Source: an uncultured Bryobacterales bacterium
Lineage (GTDB): Bacteria > Acidobacteriota > Terriglobia > Bryobacterales > Bryobacteraceae
Assembly: GCA_937959285.1 (NCBI GenBank)
Contig: CALGAR010000089.1
Span: 34,470-98,469 of the forward strand
Length of the DNA stretch: 64,000 nt
Reading direction: 5' to 3'
Position numbers and translations under genes: made by a program
Shown: one piece after another, positions 37,288 through 46,726 of the stretch
Layout: each line of letters opens with the position of its first letter
Numbering within the stretch: position 1 is the first letter of the stretch
The notes under the pieces: generated by a model
What the model saw: the letters and a program-made list of their open reading frames with translations, nothing else
What the model was told of the DNA's origin: nothing
The model's database searches: none

Positions 37288-38183
37288 TTCATTACGATCC
37301 GCACAAGTGGCTGGATCACTTCTTTGACATCCGAGGCTCACTGGTCCGCGAGATTAGCGGTCGCGTGGCTCTGTGCGTCGTTTGGTCCACGCTTGTTGTG
37401 TTTGTGCACAAGTACGTGACCAATATCTCGATGTCCTCGTTGCTGCACACGCTCGTCGGCTTCGCTCTGGGCTTGCTTCTTGTGTTTCGAACGAACTCTT
37501 CTTACGACCGTTATTGGGAAGGGCGCAAGCTTTGGGGCGGAATTGTCAACGAAACCCGCAATCTGATACGCGCGGCTGCCATCCACCTGAAGAATGAGCC
37601 GGAGCTTCTTCTTCAGCTCACTCGTTGGACCGCACTGTTTCCCTGGGCGACGATGAGCGGACTGCGCGGCGTCTCCGATCTCGGGCCATTCGAGAAAGAA
37701 CTTTCGCCCTCCGACAGGCTTGCGATCATCTCTGCTCAGCACCCCGCAATGGCTGTCACCGCGAGGATGAGCGAATGCCTGAACGAGGCGCGTCGTCGTG
37801 GCGCCATCACGGACATCATCCAAATGGCGCTCGACCGCAATGTCGAACTCCTGGTCGACTACATGGGAGGGTGCGAGCGGATTCGCAAGACACCCTTGCC
37901 GTTTGCTTACGTTGTCCACCTCCGGCGTGCGCTGGTTCTTTACTGCTTCACGCTGCCTTTCGCACTCGTTGATACGTTTGGATGGGCAACGATCCTGGAT
38001 GTTCTCGTAGTCAGCTACGTCTTTTTCGGGATCGAGGAAATTGGCGTAGAGATTGAGGGGCCGTTCGGCTACGACGAGAACGATCTGCCACTCGAGGAAA
38101 TCTGCGAGACGATCCGAAAGAATCTATACGCCATTTCCGGCTTGGGCGGCACGGCTCAGGAAGCGCTTCCTGAAGGATTGTGA
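37284..38183 (+). CDS. Bestrophin-family (UPF0187) membrane channel
   Basis: A 299-residue integral membrane protein of the bestrophin/RFP-TM family, whose bacterial members are small cation-selective pentameric channels. Helices lie near residues 20-45 and 50-70, and again near 210-250. The family pattern is visible in LLVFRTNSSYDRYWEGRKLW and in WATILDVLVVSYVFFGIEEI followed by the C-terminal EIEGPFGYDENDLPLEEIC. Length matches the family. It faces the cupin gene 12 bases away. The ligand and physiological role are unknown. Confidence 0.9.
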   Translation: MIHYDPHKWLDHFFDIRGSLVREISGRVALCVVWSTLVVFVHKYVTNISMSSLLHTLVGFALGLLLVFRTNSSYDRYWEGRKLWGGIVNETRNLIRAAAIHLKNEPELLLQLTRWTALFPWATMSGLRGVSDLGPFEKELSPSDRLAIISAQHPAMAVTARMSECLNEARRRGAITDIIQMALDRNVELLVDYMGGCERIRKTPLPFAYVVHLRRALVLYCFTLPFALVDTFGWATILDVLVVSYVFFGIEEIGVEIEGPFGYDENDLPLEEICETIRKNLYAISGLGGTAQEALPEGL

Positions 38184-38195
38184 GCTGACCGTGTA

Positions 38196-38555
38196 CTAGC
38201 TCGCCCCGGCGCTGCGCAAGTAGGCGTCGTTGCCGTTCTGCCAGTCCGCCCGGACCGGGGAGAAAAGGTCAGTCGCGACGCTGTCCTCCACGGCTTCCAC
38301 TCTGTGCGGCTGGTTCGGTGGAATTACAATCACCTGTCCGGCTTCCACCAGCCTCTCGCCATCGTCCATGATGAACAGCAGTTTCCCGGACTCGACCATC
38401 GAAATCTGCTCGTTTGGATGGCTATGTCTCGGTACGACTGCTCCCTTCTTCAGCGTAAGCTTCGCCACCGTCATGGAGAGGCCGTGAATCACCCTGCGGT
38501 TCAGCAAGGGGTTCATTGGTTCGTTTTCGACATCCTGCCACTTGTATACTGCCAT
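38196..38555 (-). CDS. Cupin-domain protein
   Basis: A 119-residue single-domain cupin. Metal-ligand motif 1 is HSHPNEQISMVESGKLLFIM (His, His, Glu), and motif 2 is PPNQPHRVEAVED (His). Such small cupins bind metal and often act as sensors, isomerases or dioxygenases; nothing here selects among these. It is divergent from the rfbACB operon with 59 bases between the starts, so regulatory or metabolic linkage is possible but not shown. Confidence 0.85.
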   Translation of the reverse strand: MAVYKWQDVENEPMNPLLNRRVIHGLSMTVAKLTLKKGAVVPRHSHPNEQISMVESGKLLFIMDDGERLVEAGQVIVIPPNQPHRVEAVEDSVATDLFSPVRADWQNGNDAYLRSAGAS

Positions 38556-38614
38556 CGCGGCGGTATTGTATCATGGAAAGTTATCGCGTCCGCCACTTTG
38601 CCGTGGAGGTAGGA

Positions 38615-39355
38615 ATGAAAGGTGTTGTTCTCGCCGGCGGTACCGGCAGCCGCCTTTTCCCTCTGACAAAAATCACGAATAAGCATCTGTTACCGATCTT
38701 TGACAAGCCGATGATTTACTACCCTATCCAGACGTTGGTGGATGCGGGAATTCGTGACATCCTGATCGTTACTGGGGGAAGAAATGCCGGAGATTTCCTT
38801 CGCCTGCTGGCGAACGGAAAGGATTTTGGGCTTTCGCACCTGGATTACACCTACCAGGAAGGAGAAGGCGGAATTGCGGAGGCTCTGGCCCTCGCGGAAC
38901 ATTTCGCAGATGGCCAGAAACTTTGTGTGATCCTTGGCGATAACATCATCGAGGGAAGCATTCGTGACGCGGTTGAGGAGTTTCGCAAGCAGCCGGAAGG
39001 AGCTCGCATCCTTTTGAAGGAAGTGCCGGACGCGGAACGCTTCGGCGTAGCTGAGATTCAGGACGGCCGTATCATCAACATCGAGGAAAAGCCAGCCAAT
39101 CCTCGTAGTAACTACGCGGTCACGGGAATTTACATGTATGACGCGACGGTCTTTCAAAAGATCCGGCGTTTGGTCCCGTCGAAACGGAACGAATTGGAGA
39201 TCACCGATGTTAACAACGCCTATATCCGTGAAGGAACGATGAGGTTCAATTTCCTCGAAGGGTGGTGGACGGATGCCGGAACTTTTGATTCGCTTCTGCG
39301 AGCCGCTAACCTCGTCGCCGCCACGCGAAAGGCTGCGAAGGAAGTGGCAGTATGA
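38615..39355 (+). CDS. rfbA: Glucose-1-phosphate thymidylyltransferase
   Basis: Transfers dTMP to glucose-1-phosphate, giving dTDP-glucose. The 246-residue product is of the short RmlA class. It opens MKGVVLAGGTGSRLFPLTKI with the GxGTRLxPLT nucleotidyltransferase signature, followed by NKHLLPIFDKPMIYYP, the Lys-containing substrate motif EKPANPRSNYAVTGIYMYD, and DAGTFDSLLRA near the end. The ATG at 38615 has GGAGG 6 bases upstream. It overlaps rfbC by 4 bases. The shorter form lacks the C-terminal allosteric part of the 290-residue enzymes. Confidence 0.94.
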   Translation: MKGVVLAGGTGSRLFPLTKITNKHLLPIFDKPMIYYPIQTLVDAGIRDILIVTGGRNAGDFLRLLANGKDFGLSHLDYTYQEGEGGIAEALALAEHFADGQKLCVILGDNIIEGSIRDAVEEFRKQPEGARILLKEVPDAERFGVAEIQDGRIINIEEKPANPRSNYAVTGIYMYDATVFQKIRRLVPSKRNELEITDVNNAYIREGTMRFNFLEGWWTDAGTFDSLLRAANLVAATRKAAKEVAV

Positions 39356-39933
39356 GTTCCGGGCAGGCAGTGGGGATGGCGCCCGCGGAACCTGCGGCGG
39401 GTGTGGAGATTGCATATCCGACGTGTGAGAAAGGAATCGGCAAGATCATCCGGACCCCCGAGTCTCCGGACTTGATTGACGGCGTTCGGATTCAGCCAAT
39501 CACGCTCTGGCCAGACGATCGTGGCTACTTTCTTGAGGTGAGCCGGTCGGGTTGCGGGTTGATCTCGGGGTATCGCACCGAGACGACTCAGGTCTCTGCC
39601 GCTCTCAGTTTCCCAGGCACTATCAAAGCCTTTCATTACCACCGGTACCAGCAGGACTGTTGGACCGTTGTCGCGGGCATGCTGCAAGTGGCGCTGGTGG
39701 ACCTTCGTCCCTCATCGCCCACGTTTGGTTTACGGAACACTCTCTACGTCGGAGTCCTGCGGCCCTGGCAGATTCTCATTCCTCCCGGTGTTGGCCACGG
39801 GTACAAGGTCATTGGCCCGGAGGCGGCGCTTCTGGTCTACCTTACCGACCGCTTCTACAACCCGGAGGACGAAGGCCGGATCCCCTATAATCACGACGGA
39901 ATTCAATACGACTGGGAAACGCAATACAAATGA
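39352..39933 (+). CDS. rfbC: dTDP-4-dehydrorhamnose 3,5-epimerase
   Basis: A 193-residue RmlC-family cupin that epimerises dTDP-4-keto-6-deoxyglucose at C3 and C5. The fold core is visible in GYFLEVSRSGCGLISGYRTE, the catalytic His region KAFHYHRYQQDCWTVVAGML and VALVDLR, and the C-terminal PPGVGHGYKVIGPEAALLVY. The N-terminal 40 residues are a non-conserved extension compared with typical 180-residue RmlC. It overlaps rfbA and rfbB by 4 bases each. Some family members instead make other sugars, but the neighbours favour rhamnose or a rhamnose-like product. Confidence 0.9.
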   Translation: MSSGQAVGMAPAEPAAGVEIAYPTCEKGIGKIIRTPESPDLIDGVRIQPITLWPDDRGYFLEVSRSGCGLISGYRTETTQVSAALSFPGTIKAFHYHRYQQDCWTVVAGMLQVALVDLRPSSPTFGLRNTLYVGVLRPWQILIPPGVGHGYKVIGPEAALLVYLTDRFYNPEDEGRIPYNHDGIQYDWETQYK

Positions 39934-40955
39934 AACTCCTCGTTACGGGAGGCGCGGGCTTCATCGGCTCCGCCTTCATCCGGCTACTGCTGCGCTCGTC
40001 GGTAAAGCGGGTTATCAATTTCGACAAGTTGACCTACGCGGGGAATCTCGAGAATCTTGCCGAGGTGTCGGATGATTCGAGATATCGGTTTGTCCGTGGC
40101 GACATTTGTGACTCCGCCCTTGTGATCCAGGTGTTGGAGGAGGAGAGGCCGGACGCGATCGTCCATTTCGCTGCGGAATCTCACGTCGACCGCAGTATCC
40201 TTTCCCCGGAGCCTGTCTTTGAGACAAATCTGCGCGGGACTTTTTCGCTCCTCGAAGCAGCCCGGATGTGTAAGGTTCCGCGCTTCGTCCATGTTTCCAC
40301 CGACGAGGTTTATGGAAGCATCGAGCCGCCGCACGAGGCCGACGAAAACTATCCCTTGCGTCCCAGCAGCCCCTACTCAGCTTCCAAGGCGGGATCAGAT
40401 TTGCTGGCCCTCTCGTACTTCACGACCTACAAACTGCCTGTCGTTGTCACGCGCGCTTCGAATAACTACGGCCCGTACCAGTTTCCGGAAAAGCTAATTC
40501 CGCTGATGATCTCCAATGCCCTGGAGGATAAGCCGCTGCCTATCTATGGCGATGGCATGCAGGTGCGCGACTGGCTCTATGTCGATGATCACTGCCGGGC
40601 GATTCTCGCAGTGCTGGAGCGCGGCGCACTTGGCGAAGTCTATAACATCGGCGGAAACTGCTCGCTTCCGAACCGGGAAGTTGTCCGGCGGATTCTGCAG
40701 CTTACCGGCAAGCCCGAAAGCCTCATGACAAGCGTCACGGACCGTCCCGGCCACGACCGGCGGTACGCCCTTTCGAGCGAGAAGCTAACGCGCGCAACGG
40801 GCTGGACTCCACAAGTCAGCTTCGAAGAAGGCCTGAAGCGCACAATCGAGTGGTATTGCACGCATCAGGACTGGGTTCAGCGAGTGAAGTCGGGCGAGTA
40901 TCAGAACTACTACGCTCGCAACTACGACCGCCGGGACGCCGAGCTTCCGATCTGA
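39930..40955 (+). CDS. rfbB: dTDP-glucose 4,6-dehydratase
   Basis: NAD-dependent SDR enzyme of 341 residues that makes dTDP-4-keto-6-deoxyglucose. It has the glycine-rich TGGAGFIGSAF at the start, AAESHVDRS, the DEVYGS active-site segment and the YSASKAGSD catalytic Tyr-x3-Lys. The order rfbA-rfbC-rfbB with overlapping ends leaves no room for rfbD (dTDP-rhamnose reductase), which is not in the window. It is convergent, 5 bases apart, with the Pat-like gene. Confidence 0.96.
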   Translation: MKLLVTGGAGFIGSAFIRLLLRSSVKRVINFDKLTYAGNLENLAEVSDDSRYRFVRGDICDSALVIQVLEEERPDAIVHFAAESHVDRSILSPEPVFETNLRGTFSLLEAARMCKVPRFVHVSTDEVYGSIEPPHEADENYPLRPSSPYSASKAGSDLLALSYFTTYKLPVVVTRASNNYGPYQFPEKLIPLMISNALEDKPLPIYGDGMQVRDWLYVDDHCRAILAVLERGALGEVYNIGGNCSLPNREVVRRILQLTGKPESLMTSVTDRPGHDRRYALSSEKLTRATGWTPQVSFEEGLKRTIEWYCTHQDWVQRVKSGEYQNYYARNYDRRDAELPI

Positions 40956-40960
40956 GCGCC

Positions 40961-43717
40961 TCAGGTCAGCATCAGTCCGGCCTTCACCGTCGGGTCTCCA
41001 AGATTCCGCGTCAAGCGAAAGCCGAACTTCTCGCAAACACGCTGCATGCGGACGTTGTCCGCCAGGATCTCTGCGACAACGGAGTCCATCTTCTCGTCAC
41101 GAGCTATCTGAATGAGACGTCTCAGAAGCTCTTGCCCGAGTCCCTGGTTTTGGAAGCCGTCGCTGATGACCATGGCGAATTCGGCGCTGTTGACGCCATG
41201 CAAACGGCGGAGCCGCCCGACGCCGATGATCGACTTCTCACCGTTCGCCGGATCCTGGCGCTCGGCCACGAGAGCCATCTCCCGGTCATAGTCGATGAAA
41301 CAAATACGGGTCAGACGTTCATGCGCCACTCGCTGGCTGAACTTCAGCACTTGCAGGTAGCGGTAGTAGACGGTTTGGTCGGAGAGCGTCTCATGGAAGC
41401 GGACCAGCAATGGTTCGTCTTCCGGACGAATGGGCCGGATCATCACTGTTTCTCCGTTCCGCATCGTCCAGGGCTGCGCGTACTGCGCTGGATAAGGCCG
41501 GATCGCCAGCTTGGGCAGATCTTCTTCCCTCGTGTCCGGACTGTGCAGCACGATTCGGGCATCGAGCGCGATGAGGCGGTCGGGGGAAGCTAGCAGCGGA
41601 TTGATATCAATCTCCTGGATCCACCGCTGCTCTACAACGAGCTGGCTGAACCGAACGAGGAGCTGCTCAAGTCCTGCGAGATCGACCGGCTTGCGTCCCC
41701 GGACGCCCTGCAGCGCCTTGTAGATCGTAGTCTGCTCCATCATTCGCCTGGCGAGCGTGGTATTCAGAGGCGGGAGCCCGAGTGCGTTATCCCTGATGAC
41801 CTCGACTAGTTGACCGCCGGCGCCGAACAGCAGCACAGGACCGAACTGGGGATCGATGCTGCTTCCGAGAATCAGCTCGTAGCCGTCCAGCGGAATCATC
41901 GGTTGTACGGCTACTCCCTGGAAGTGCTTGATGCCCGCGCGCTCCTGAACGGCTGTGAGGATGCTACGCCATGCAGACTGGACTGCCTGGGCGTCCTTGA
42001 GATTCAGCTGCACCCCGCCGATGTCGGTCTTATGAGTAATCGTCTCCGAGTGAAGCTTAACAACGACTGGGTAGCCAATCTCCTCTGCCTGCCGGACCGC
42101 TTCGTCTTCTGACGTGGCGATCCGCGTCGGCACGGTCGGGATGCCGTACGCTTTCAGCACCTCCTTCGACTCGAACTCGGTCAGGATCGTGCGGCCCGCA
42201 CTCCTGGCCTTCGAAATGATGCTTCTTACTTTCTTCCGATTCTCCGCGTCACTCTGATCGCCTTCTTGCATGACCGGCGTCTCGTACAGGCCTTGCAGAT
42301 TGTACGTGTATCGCCACATGTAATGGAAAGCGCGAGCGGCTGTGTCCGGATAAGGGAACGTCGGGATACTGGCGGCGTTCAGGATCGCCTCTCCCGTGGC
42401 AACTTCCGCACCGCCCATCCAGCTTGCTAGCACGGGCTTGTTGCCGAGCTTGGCGTAAGGCTTCAGATGCTCTGCGGTCTTCGTGGCGTCAGTCATTGCC
42501 TGCGGGGTCAGAATCACGAGAAGACCGTCGCTGTTGGGGTCCTTTGCCGCAATCTCAAGCGACTTGGCGTAACGTTCCGGGCTAGCGTCGCCGAGAATGT
42601 CGATCGGGTTGCCACGACTCCAGTGCGAAGGAAGGATGGCATTCAGTTCGTTCACCGTCTCCGGGGACAGCTCCGCCAGTTCACCGCCTGCTGTAATCAG
42701 GGCGTCAGTCGCTAATACTCCGGGCCCTCCTGCATTGGTCAGGATCATCAGCCGCGGACCTTTCGGTCTCGGCTGCTTGGCCAATACCTCTGCCATGTAG
42801 AAGAGGTCGGAGATGTTGTTCACCCGCAGGACCCCGGTCCGGCGGAAGGCCGCATCAAGCACGGCGTCGCTTCCGGTCAGAGAACCGGTGTGCGAGGCCG
42901 CTGCTTTTCCTCCGGCTGCCGTACGGCCCGCTTTGATGATGATGATCGGCTTGGTTAGGGCTACTTCACGTGCAGCGGAAAGAAAGCTGCGGGCATTGCC
43001 GATCGATTCCATGTAGATCAGAATGCTGCGGGTACGCGGATCGTTGCCGAGATAGTCAATCAAGTCGCCCCAATCTACGTCCAGCATTGATCCGACGGAG
43101 ATAAACGCGCTAAAGCCCACCAACTCCCGGAAGCTCCAGTCCAGAACCGCCGTGCAGAGCGCTCCGCTCTGGCTGATGAAGCCCACATTCCCTGGCCGCG
43201 CCATGCCGGCTGCAAATGTCGCGTTGACACCCGTGGGCGGGCTCATTAGACCCAGACAATTCGGGCCAATAATGCGAATGCCCGCTTTGCGCGCCTCCTC
43301 CAGCAGCTCGCGTTCGAGTTGCGCTCCCTCTGGGCCGAGTTCTTTGAAGCCCGCTGAGATCACGACGGCGCCCCGTATGCCGACCTCGCCGCATTCTCGA
43401 ATAATGCCCGGGACTGTCGGAGCAGGTGTGGCGATGACGGCCAGATCCAACTGCGCGGGAATATCCTTCACGCTCGGATATGCCTTGATGCCAAGGACGC
43501 TGCTCCTCTTGGGATTGACAGGAAAGACCGTACCGCCGAACGGACTACTGATCAGGTTCCACAGTGTCGTGCGTCCGACGCTGCCCGGCGTTTCCGTCGC
43601 GCCGATGACGGCCACGCCGTTCGGCGTGAAAAAGACGTCTAATGGGTGGCCGCGCTGCTGAAACAGATCGGTGGACCGGTCAACCACACTTGCAGACGGT
43701 GAGGATGTTTTCGACAT
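40961..43717 (-). CDS. Acyl-CoA synthetase (NDP-forming)-GNAT fusion, Pat/YfiQ-like acetyltransferase
   Basis: A 918-residue multidomain protein. A CoA-binding domain spans about 20-160 (TPNGVAVIGATETPGSVGRT onward), a succinyl-CoA ligase-like domain about 160-480, an ATP-grasp domain about 500-720 (EIGYPVVVKLHSETITHKTD and DGYELILGSSIDPQFGPVLL), and a GNAT acetyltransferase domain about 740-918 (ENQGLGQELLRRLIQIARDE-like, here GFQNQGLGQELLRRL). This order matches the protein lysine acetyltransferase Pat/YfiQ, which acetylates and inactivates acetyl-CoA synthetase, though some homologues keep acyl-CoA synthetase activity. Whether the ligase half still works is uncertain. Confidence 0.92.
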   Translation of the reverse strand: MSKTSSPSASVVDRSTDLFQQRGHPLDVFFTPNGVAVIGATETPGSVGRTTLWNLISSPFGGTVFPVNPKRSSVLGIKAYPSVKDIPAQLDLAVIATPAPTVPGIIRECGEVGIRGAVVISAGFKELGPEGAQLERELLEEARKAGIRIIGPNCLGLMSPPTGVNATFAAGMARPGNVGFISQSGALCTAVLDWSFRELVGFSAFISVGSMLDVDWGDLIDYLGNDPRTRSILIYMESIGNARSFLSAAREVALTKPIIIIKAGRTAAGGKAAASHTGSLTGSDAVLDAAFRRTGVLRVNNISDLFYMAEVLAKQPRPKGPRLMILTNAGGPGVLATDALITAGGELAELSPETVNELNAILPSHWSRGNPIDILGDASPERYAKSLEIAAKDPNSDGLLVILTPQAMTDATKTAEHLKPYAKLGNKPVLASWMGGAEVATGEAILNAASIPTFPYPDTAARAFHYMWRYTYNLQGLYETPVMQEGDQSDAENRKKVRSIISKARSAGRTILTEFESKEVLKAYGIPTVPTRIATSEDEAVRQAEEIGYPVVVKLHSETITHKTDIGGVQLNLKDAQAVQSAWRSILTAVQERAGIKHFQGVAVQPMIPLDGYELILGSSIDPQFGPVLLFGAGGQLVEVIRDNALGLPPLNTTLARRMMEQTTIYKALQGVRGRKPVDLAGLEQLLVRFSQLVVEQRWIQEIDINPLLASPDRLIALDARIVLHSPDTREEDLPKLAIRPYPAQYAQPWTMRNGETVMIRPIRPEDEPLLVRFHETLSDQTVYYRYLQVLKFSQRVAHERLTRICFIDYDREMALVAERQDPANGEKSIIGVGRLRRLHGVNSAEFAMVISDGFQNQGLGQELLRRLIQIARDEKMDSVVAEILADNVRMQRVCEKFGFRLTRNLGDPTVKAGLMLT

Positions 43718-43749
43718 TCGGATCGTTTACCCCTCTACTCCCATTTTCG

Positions 43750-45177
43750 CTAATCGGAGGGCTTGGTGATCGGCTCCACTCCGGTGAGGCCCTGGTCTGC
43801 CATTGCCGGGTCATAATTCGGATTCTCTTTCGGCATGGCTGCTTTGACGCTCTGCCTCCATGCCTGGAGCCGCCTGTGCAAGTCTTTCGCGGTGTCCGGC
43901 ATCTTTCGCACAAGGTTGACCCGCTCGCCGGGATCCTCCTTGAGGTTGAACAGTTCCAGGCGGCCGTCCTCATAAAACTCGATCAGCTTGAAATCGCCGC
44001 GCCGGATCGCGCCGCTCGGGACTCCTCCCTGATTGCTGTAATGCGGGTAATGCCAGAACAATTCGTCGCGCCGTGGCGGCGGACCTCCGCGCAAAAGCGG
44101 CGCAAGACTCACACCGTCGACGTCTTTCGGAATGGACGACTGCGCTCCCGCCATCTCCAGGATCGTCGGCAGAAGGTCAATGGACGATACCGGCGTATCG
44201 ATCACACGCCCCGGCTTAGTGACGCCGGGCCAGTAAATCAGCAGCGGATCGCGAATTCCTCCCTCGTAGAGGTGCCCCTTCCCGGCGCGCAGCGGACTGT
44301 TGTCGGTCACCAGGACCTTGGATCGTCCTTCGTACCGCAGCCCTCCGTTGTCAGAAGTGAGCACAAGGATGGTGTTGTCCTGAATCCCAAGTTCCACGAG
44401 CTTCTTCCGAATCCGCCCCACCGCCTGATCCACGCTCTCTACCATTGCGGCATACACCGGGTGGATCTTTGCGTCTTTCTTCCGGTACTTCTCGACTGCC
44501 TCGGGACGCGCCTGAAGCGGTGTGTGCACCGCAAACTCTGGCAGGTAAAGAAAAAAGGGACCGCGCTCATAGACGGAATCGATGAACCTCCCGGCTGCGG
44601 CGGTCAGCATCTCCGTGAGAAAATCCTCTTTCGACCCGCTCTTTAGTCCCGGAAGAGCAAAGGGACCAAAGTAGGCAGGCGGCGAGCCTTTCTCCGTACC
44701 AGCCACATTCAGTTGAAATCCCTGCTGCTCGGGGCCGAATCCCGTGGCTCCGAGATGCCACTTGCCGATGCTGGCTGATTGATAACCGAAAGGACGCAGC
44801 GCCTCGGCAATTGTAATTTCCTTTAGAGGCAACTGTTGCTCGAACTCCGGAACCAGGAGCTTCGCGTGCGGCCACTGTTTGCGTCCAGGGATCCAGTCGG
44901 TGAGGTGCAAGCGGGCAGGGTACTTGCCAGTCAGGATACTGGCGCGCGTAGGCGAGCAGACGGGGCAGGCTGCATAGGCGTTCGTGAAGCGGACTCCGTC
45001 AGCCGCGAGCCTGTCGATATTCGGAGTCTCGATGACACGGTTGCCATAGCAGCCAAGGTCTGCCCACCCGAGATCGTCGAGAAGAATCAGGATTACGTTT
45101 GGCTTGTTGGCTTGTGCCGCCCCCAGCGTTCCCGCTGCCAGAGCTGCCATAAACTCTCTTCGATTCAATCCGGTCAT
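43750..45177 (-). CDS. Sulfatase, arylsulfatase family (Cys-type)
   Basis: A 475-residue exported sulfatase with a Tat-like signal (LNRREFMAALAAGTLGAAQA). The alkaline-phosphatase-superfamily start VILILLDDLGWADLGCYGN supplies the metal-binding Asp pair. The formylglycine motif is CSPTRASILTGKYP, Cys-type. Later landmarks are KWHLG, HTPLQ and TSDNGG. The C-terminal ELFNLKEDPGERVNLV is typical. It is followed on the same strand by a second sulfatase upstream (20 bases apart), suggesting cooperation on a sulfated polysaccharide. The substrate is unknown. Confidence 0.92.
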   Translation of the reverse strand: MTGLNRREFMAALAAGTLGAAQANKPNVILILLDDLGWADLGCYGNRVIETPNIDRLAADGVRFTNAYAACPVCSPTRASILTGKYPARLHLTDWIPGRKQWPHAKLLVPEFEQQLPLKEITIAEALRPFGYQSASIGKWHLGATGFGPEQQGFQLNVAGTEKGSPPAYFGPFALPGLKSGSKEDFLTEMLTAAAGRFIDSVYERGPFFLYLPEFAVHTPLQARPEAVEKYRKKDAKIHPVYAAMVESVDQAVGRIRKKLVELGIQDNTILVLTSDNGGLRYEGRSKVLVTDNSPLRAGKGHLYEGGIRDPLLIYWPGVTKPGRVIDTPVSSIDLLPTILEMAGAQSSIPKDVDGVSLAPLLRGGPPPRRDELFWHYPHYSNQGGVPSGAIRRGDFKLIEFYEDGRLELFNLKEDPGERVNLVRKMPDTAKDLHRRLQAWRQSVKAAMPKENPNYDPAMADQGLTGVEPITKPSD

Positions 45178-45197
45178 TGCAGGTTCTCGCGCCAGTG

Positions 45198-46619
45198 TCA
45201 GACAGTCCAGTCGGATGCGTCGAGATCCGTCCGGTCGCCCGCCTCCCGAAGCCTTTGTTGTAGCAACGCCTTCAGTTCACGGATTCGTGCCGCCTGGCCC
45301 GGATCCCCGGCCAGATTGTGGCGTTCATCCGGATCTTTCTGTAAGTCAAAGAGCTGCACCGTCTTGACACCCTTGACGTTGTAGAGAATCAATTTATAGC
45401 GATCCGTCCGGATGCCGCGCTGAAGATGACGGTAGGCGAAAATGACCGCGTCCCGTCCGGGAGCATTCGGATTGTTCAGCTGCGATTTGAGGCTCCTTGC
45501 CTCGACTGTGTCAGGGATGGGAATGCCGGCGAGGTCACAGATCGTAGGGCAAAGATCCATCAAGTGGCACAATGCGTGACTGCGGCGGCCCTTTGGAATA
45601 CCGGGGCCGGCAATCACCATTGGAACGCGGACGCTGTGGTCATACAGATTCTGTTTCCCCAGCAGCCCGTGACGTCTAACGGCAAGCCCGTTGTCACTTG
45701 CAAAGATGATGTACGTGTTGCCCGCTTCGCCGCTTCGCTCTACTTCGTCAAGGACGCGTCCGATCTGCGCATCCACTTCGCTTATCATCGCGTAGTAGCT
45801 GGCGATGTGCTCCTGCACCTCTTCCGGCGTGCGCGGGAAGGGCGCCAGCAGCTCATCCCGCACCTTCATCTCCCCGTTGTCGAAGGGATGCTGCGGCAGA
45901 TAGTTTGCGGGCAGCCGAATGTTCCTTGCCTGATATAGATCCCTGTAGCGCTGGGGAGCCATCCGGGGATCATGCGGTGAAGTGTAGGCGATGTAGAGCA
46001 GGAAGGGCTTGTCCTTCTTCCGGTTTTTTAGGAACTGAAGCGCGGCGTTGGTGAACAGCTCGCTCGAAAACGCGTTGCCGGTGCGCGCGTTCTCCTTTAG
46101 ATAGCGACCGCTCGGGTCGTAGTCGAAGACGCGCACTTTGTCATGATCGCTCATGCCGCCGAAGAAGATGGCTGCGCCGTCGCGGAAGGCCCGATTGAAG
46201 AGGGCCGGGCCATTGTGCCATTTCCCGGTAGCGAAAGTTGCACAGCCGGCCTGGTGTAACGCCTCAGGGAACAGGGTGAACGGACGCCGGCTTCCGGCCG
46301 CATCTCCGGGCTGTATGATGCTGCGGTGGACGTGAAAGAGCGTCTGCCCGGTCATGAGCTGCGCCCGGCTTGGAGCGCAAATGGCCGGGATCGTCCCACC
46401 CATTGTGAAGACGTGTGTGAAGGCAAGACCCTGCTTGACCAACCGGTCCATGTTCGGTGTGTGGACTTCCCGGTTGCCAAGCGCGCGGATCGTATCGAAC
46501 CGCTGATCGTCAGTGAAAATGAAGACGAAGTTAGGCCGTTTCTCGGGCGGTGCGGCAACGAGCGGTGCGGCCGCTCCCACTGTGCTTAAGAAGTCCCGGC
46601 GGCTCATGGTTCTTCGCAT
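45198..46619 (-). CDS. Sulfatase (Cys-type), Tat-exported
   Basis: A 473-residue exported sulfatase. The Tat signal reads MSRRDFLSTVGAAAPLVAAP. The core begins NFVFIFTDDQRFDTIRALGN, and the formylglycine motif is CAPSRAQLMTG (C-x-P-S/T-R, Cys-type). Further motifs are KWHNGPALF, SPHDPR, ASDNGLAVRRHGLLGK and the C-terminal QLFDLQKDPDERHNLAGD. The ATG at 46619 is chosen because of GGAGGG just upstream; the ATG at 46607 is a close second. It runs into the other sulfatase 20 bases downstream. It is divergent from dnaE2. Confidence 0.92.
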   Translation of the reverse strand: MRRTMSRRDFLSTVGAAAPLVAAPPEKRPNFVFIFTDDQRFDTIRALGNREVHTPNMDRLVKQGLAFTHVFTMGGTIPAICAPSRAQLMTGQTLFHVHRSIIQPGDAAGSRRPFTLFPEALHQAGCATFATGKWHNGPALFNRAFRDGAAIFFGGMSDHDKVRVFDYDPSGRYLKENARTGNAFSSELFTNAALQFLKNRKKDKPFLLYIAYTSPHDPRMAPQRYRDLYQARNIRLPANYLPQHPFDNGEMKVRDELLAPFPRTPEEVQEHIASYYAMISEVDAQIGRVLDEVERSGEAGNTYIIFASDNGLAVRRHGLLGKQNLYDHSVRVPMVIAGPGIPKGRRSHALCHLMDLCPTICDLAGIPIPDTVEARSLKSQLNNPNAPGRDAVIFAYRHLQRGIRTDRYKLILYNVKGVKTVQLFDLQKDPDERHNLAGDPGQAARIRELKALLQQRLREAGDRTDLDASDWTV

Positions 46620-46726
46620 CTCGTCCCTCCGGCAGCCGGTACCGCTGGCTGGATGAAGTGATTGTACATCCCGCCCCCGTTCGCCATCAGGGTTGTTATA
46701 CTCTAATAGGCGAAGAAAAGGCGAAA

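Noticed and set aside
43642..44646. Long plus-strand open frame over the sulfatase and Pat-like gene ends
   Set aside because: It is the mirror frame of a confident sulfatase, with a composition typical of shadow frames and no family resemblance.
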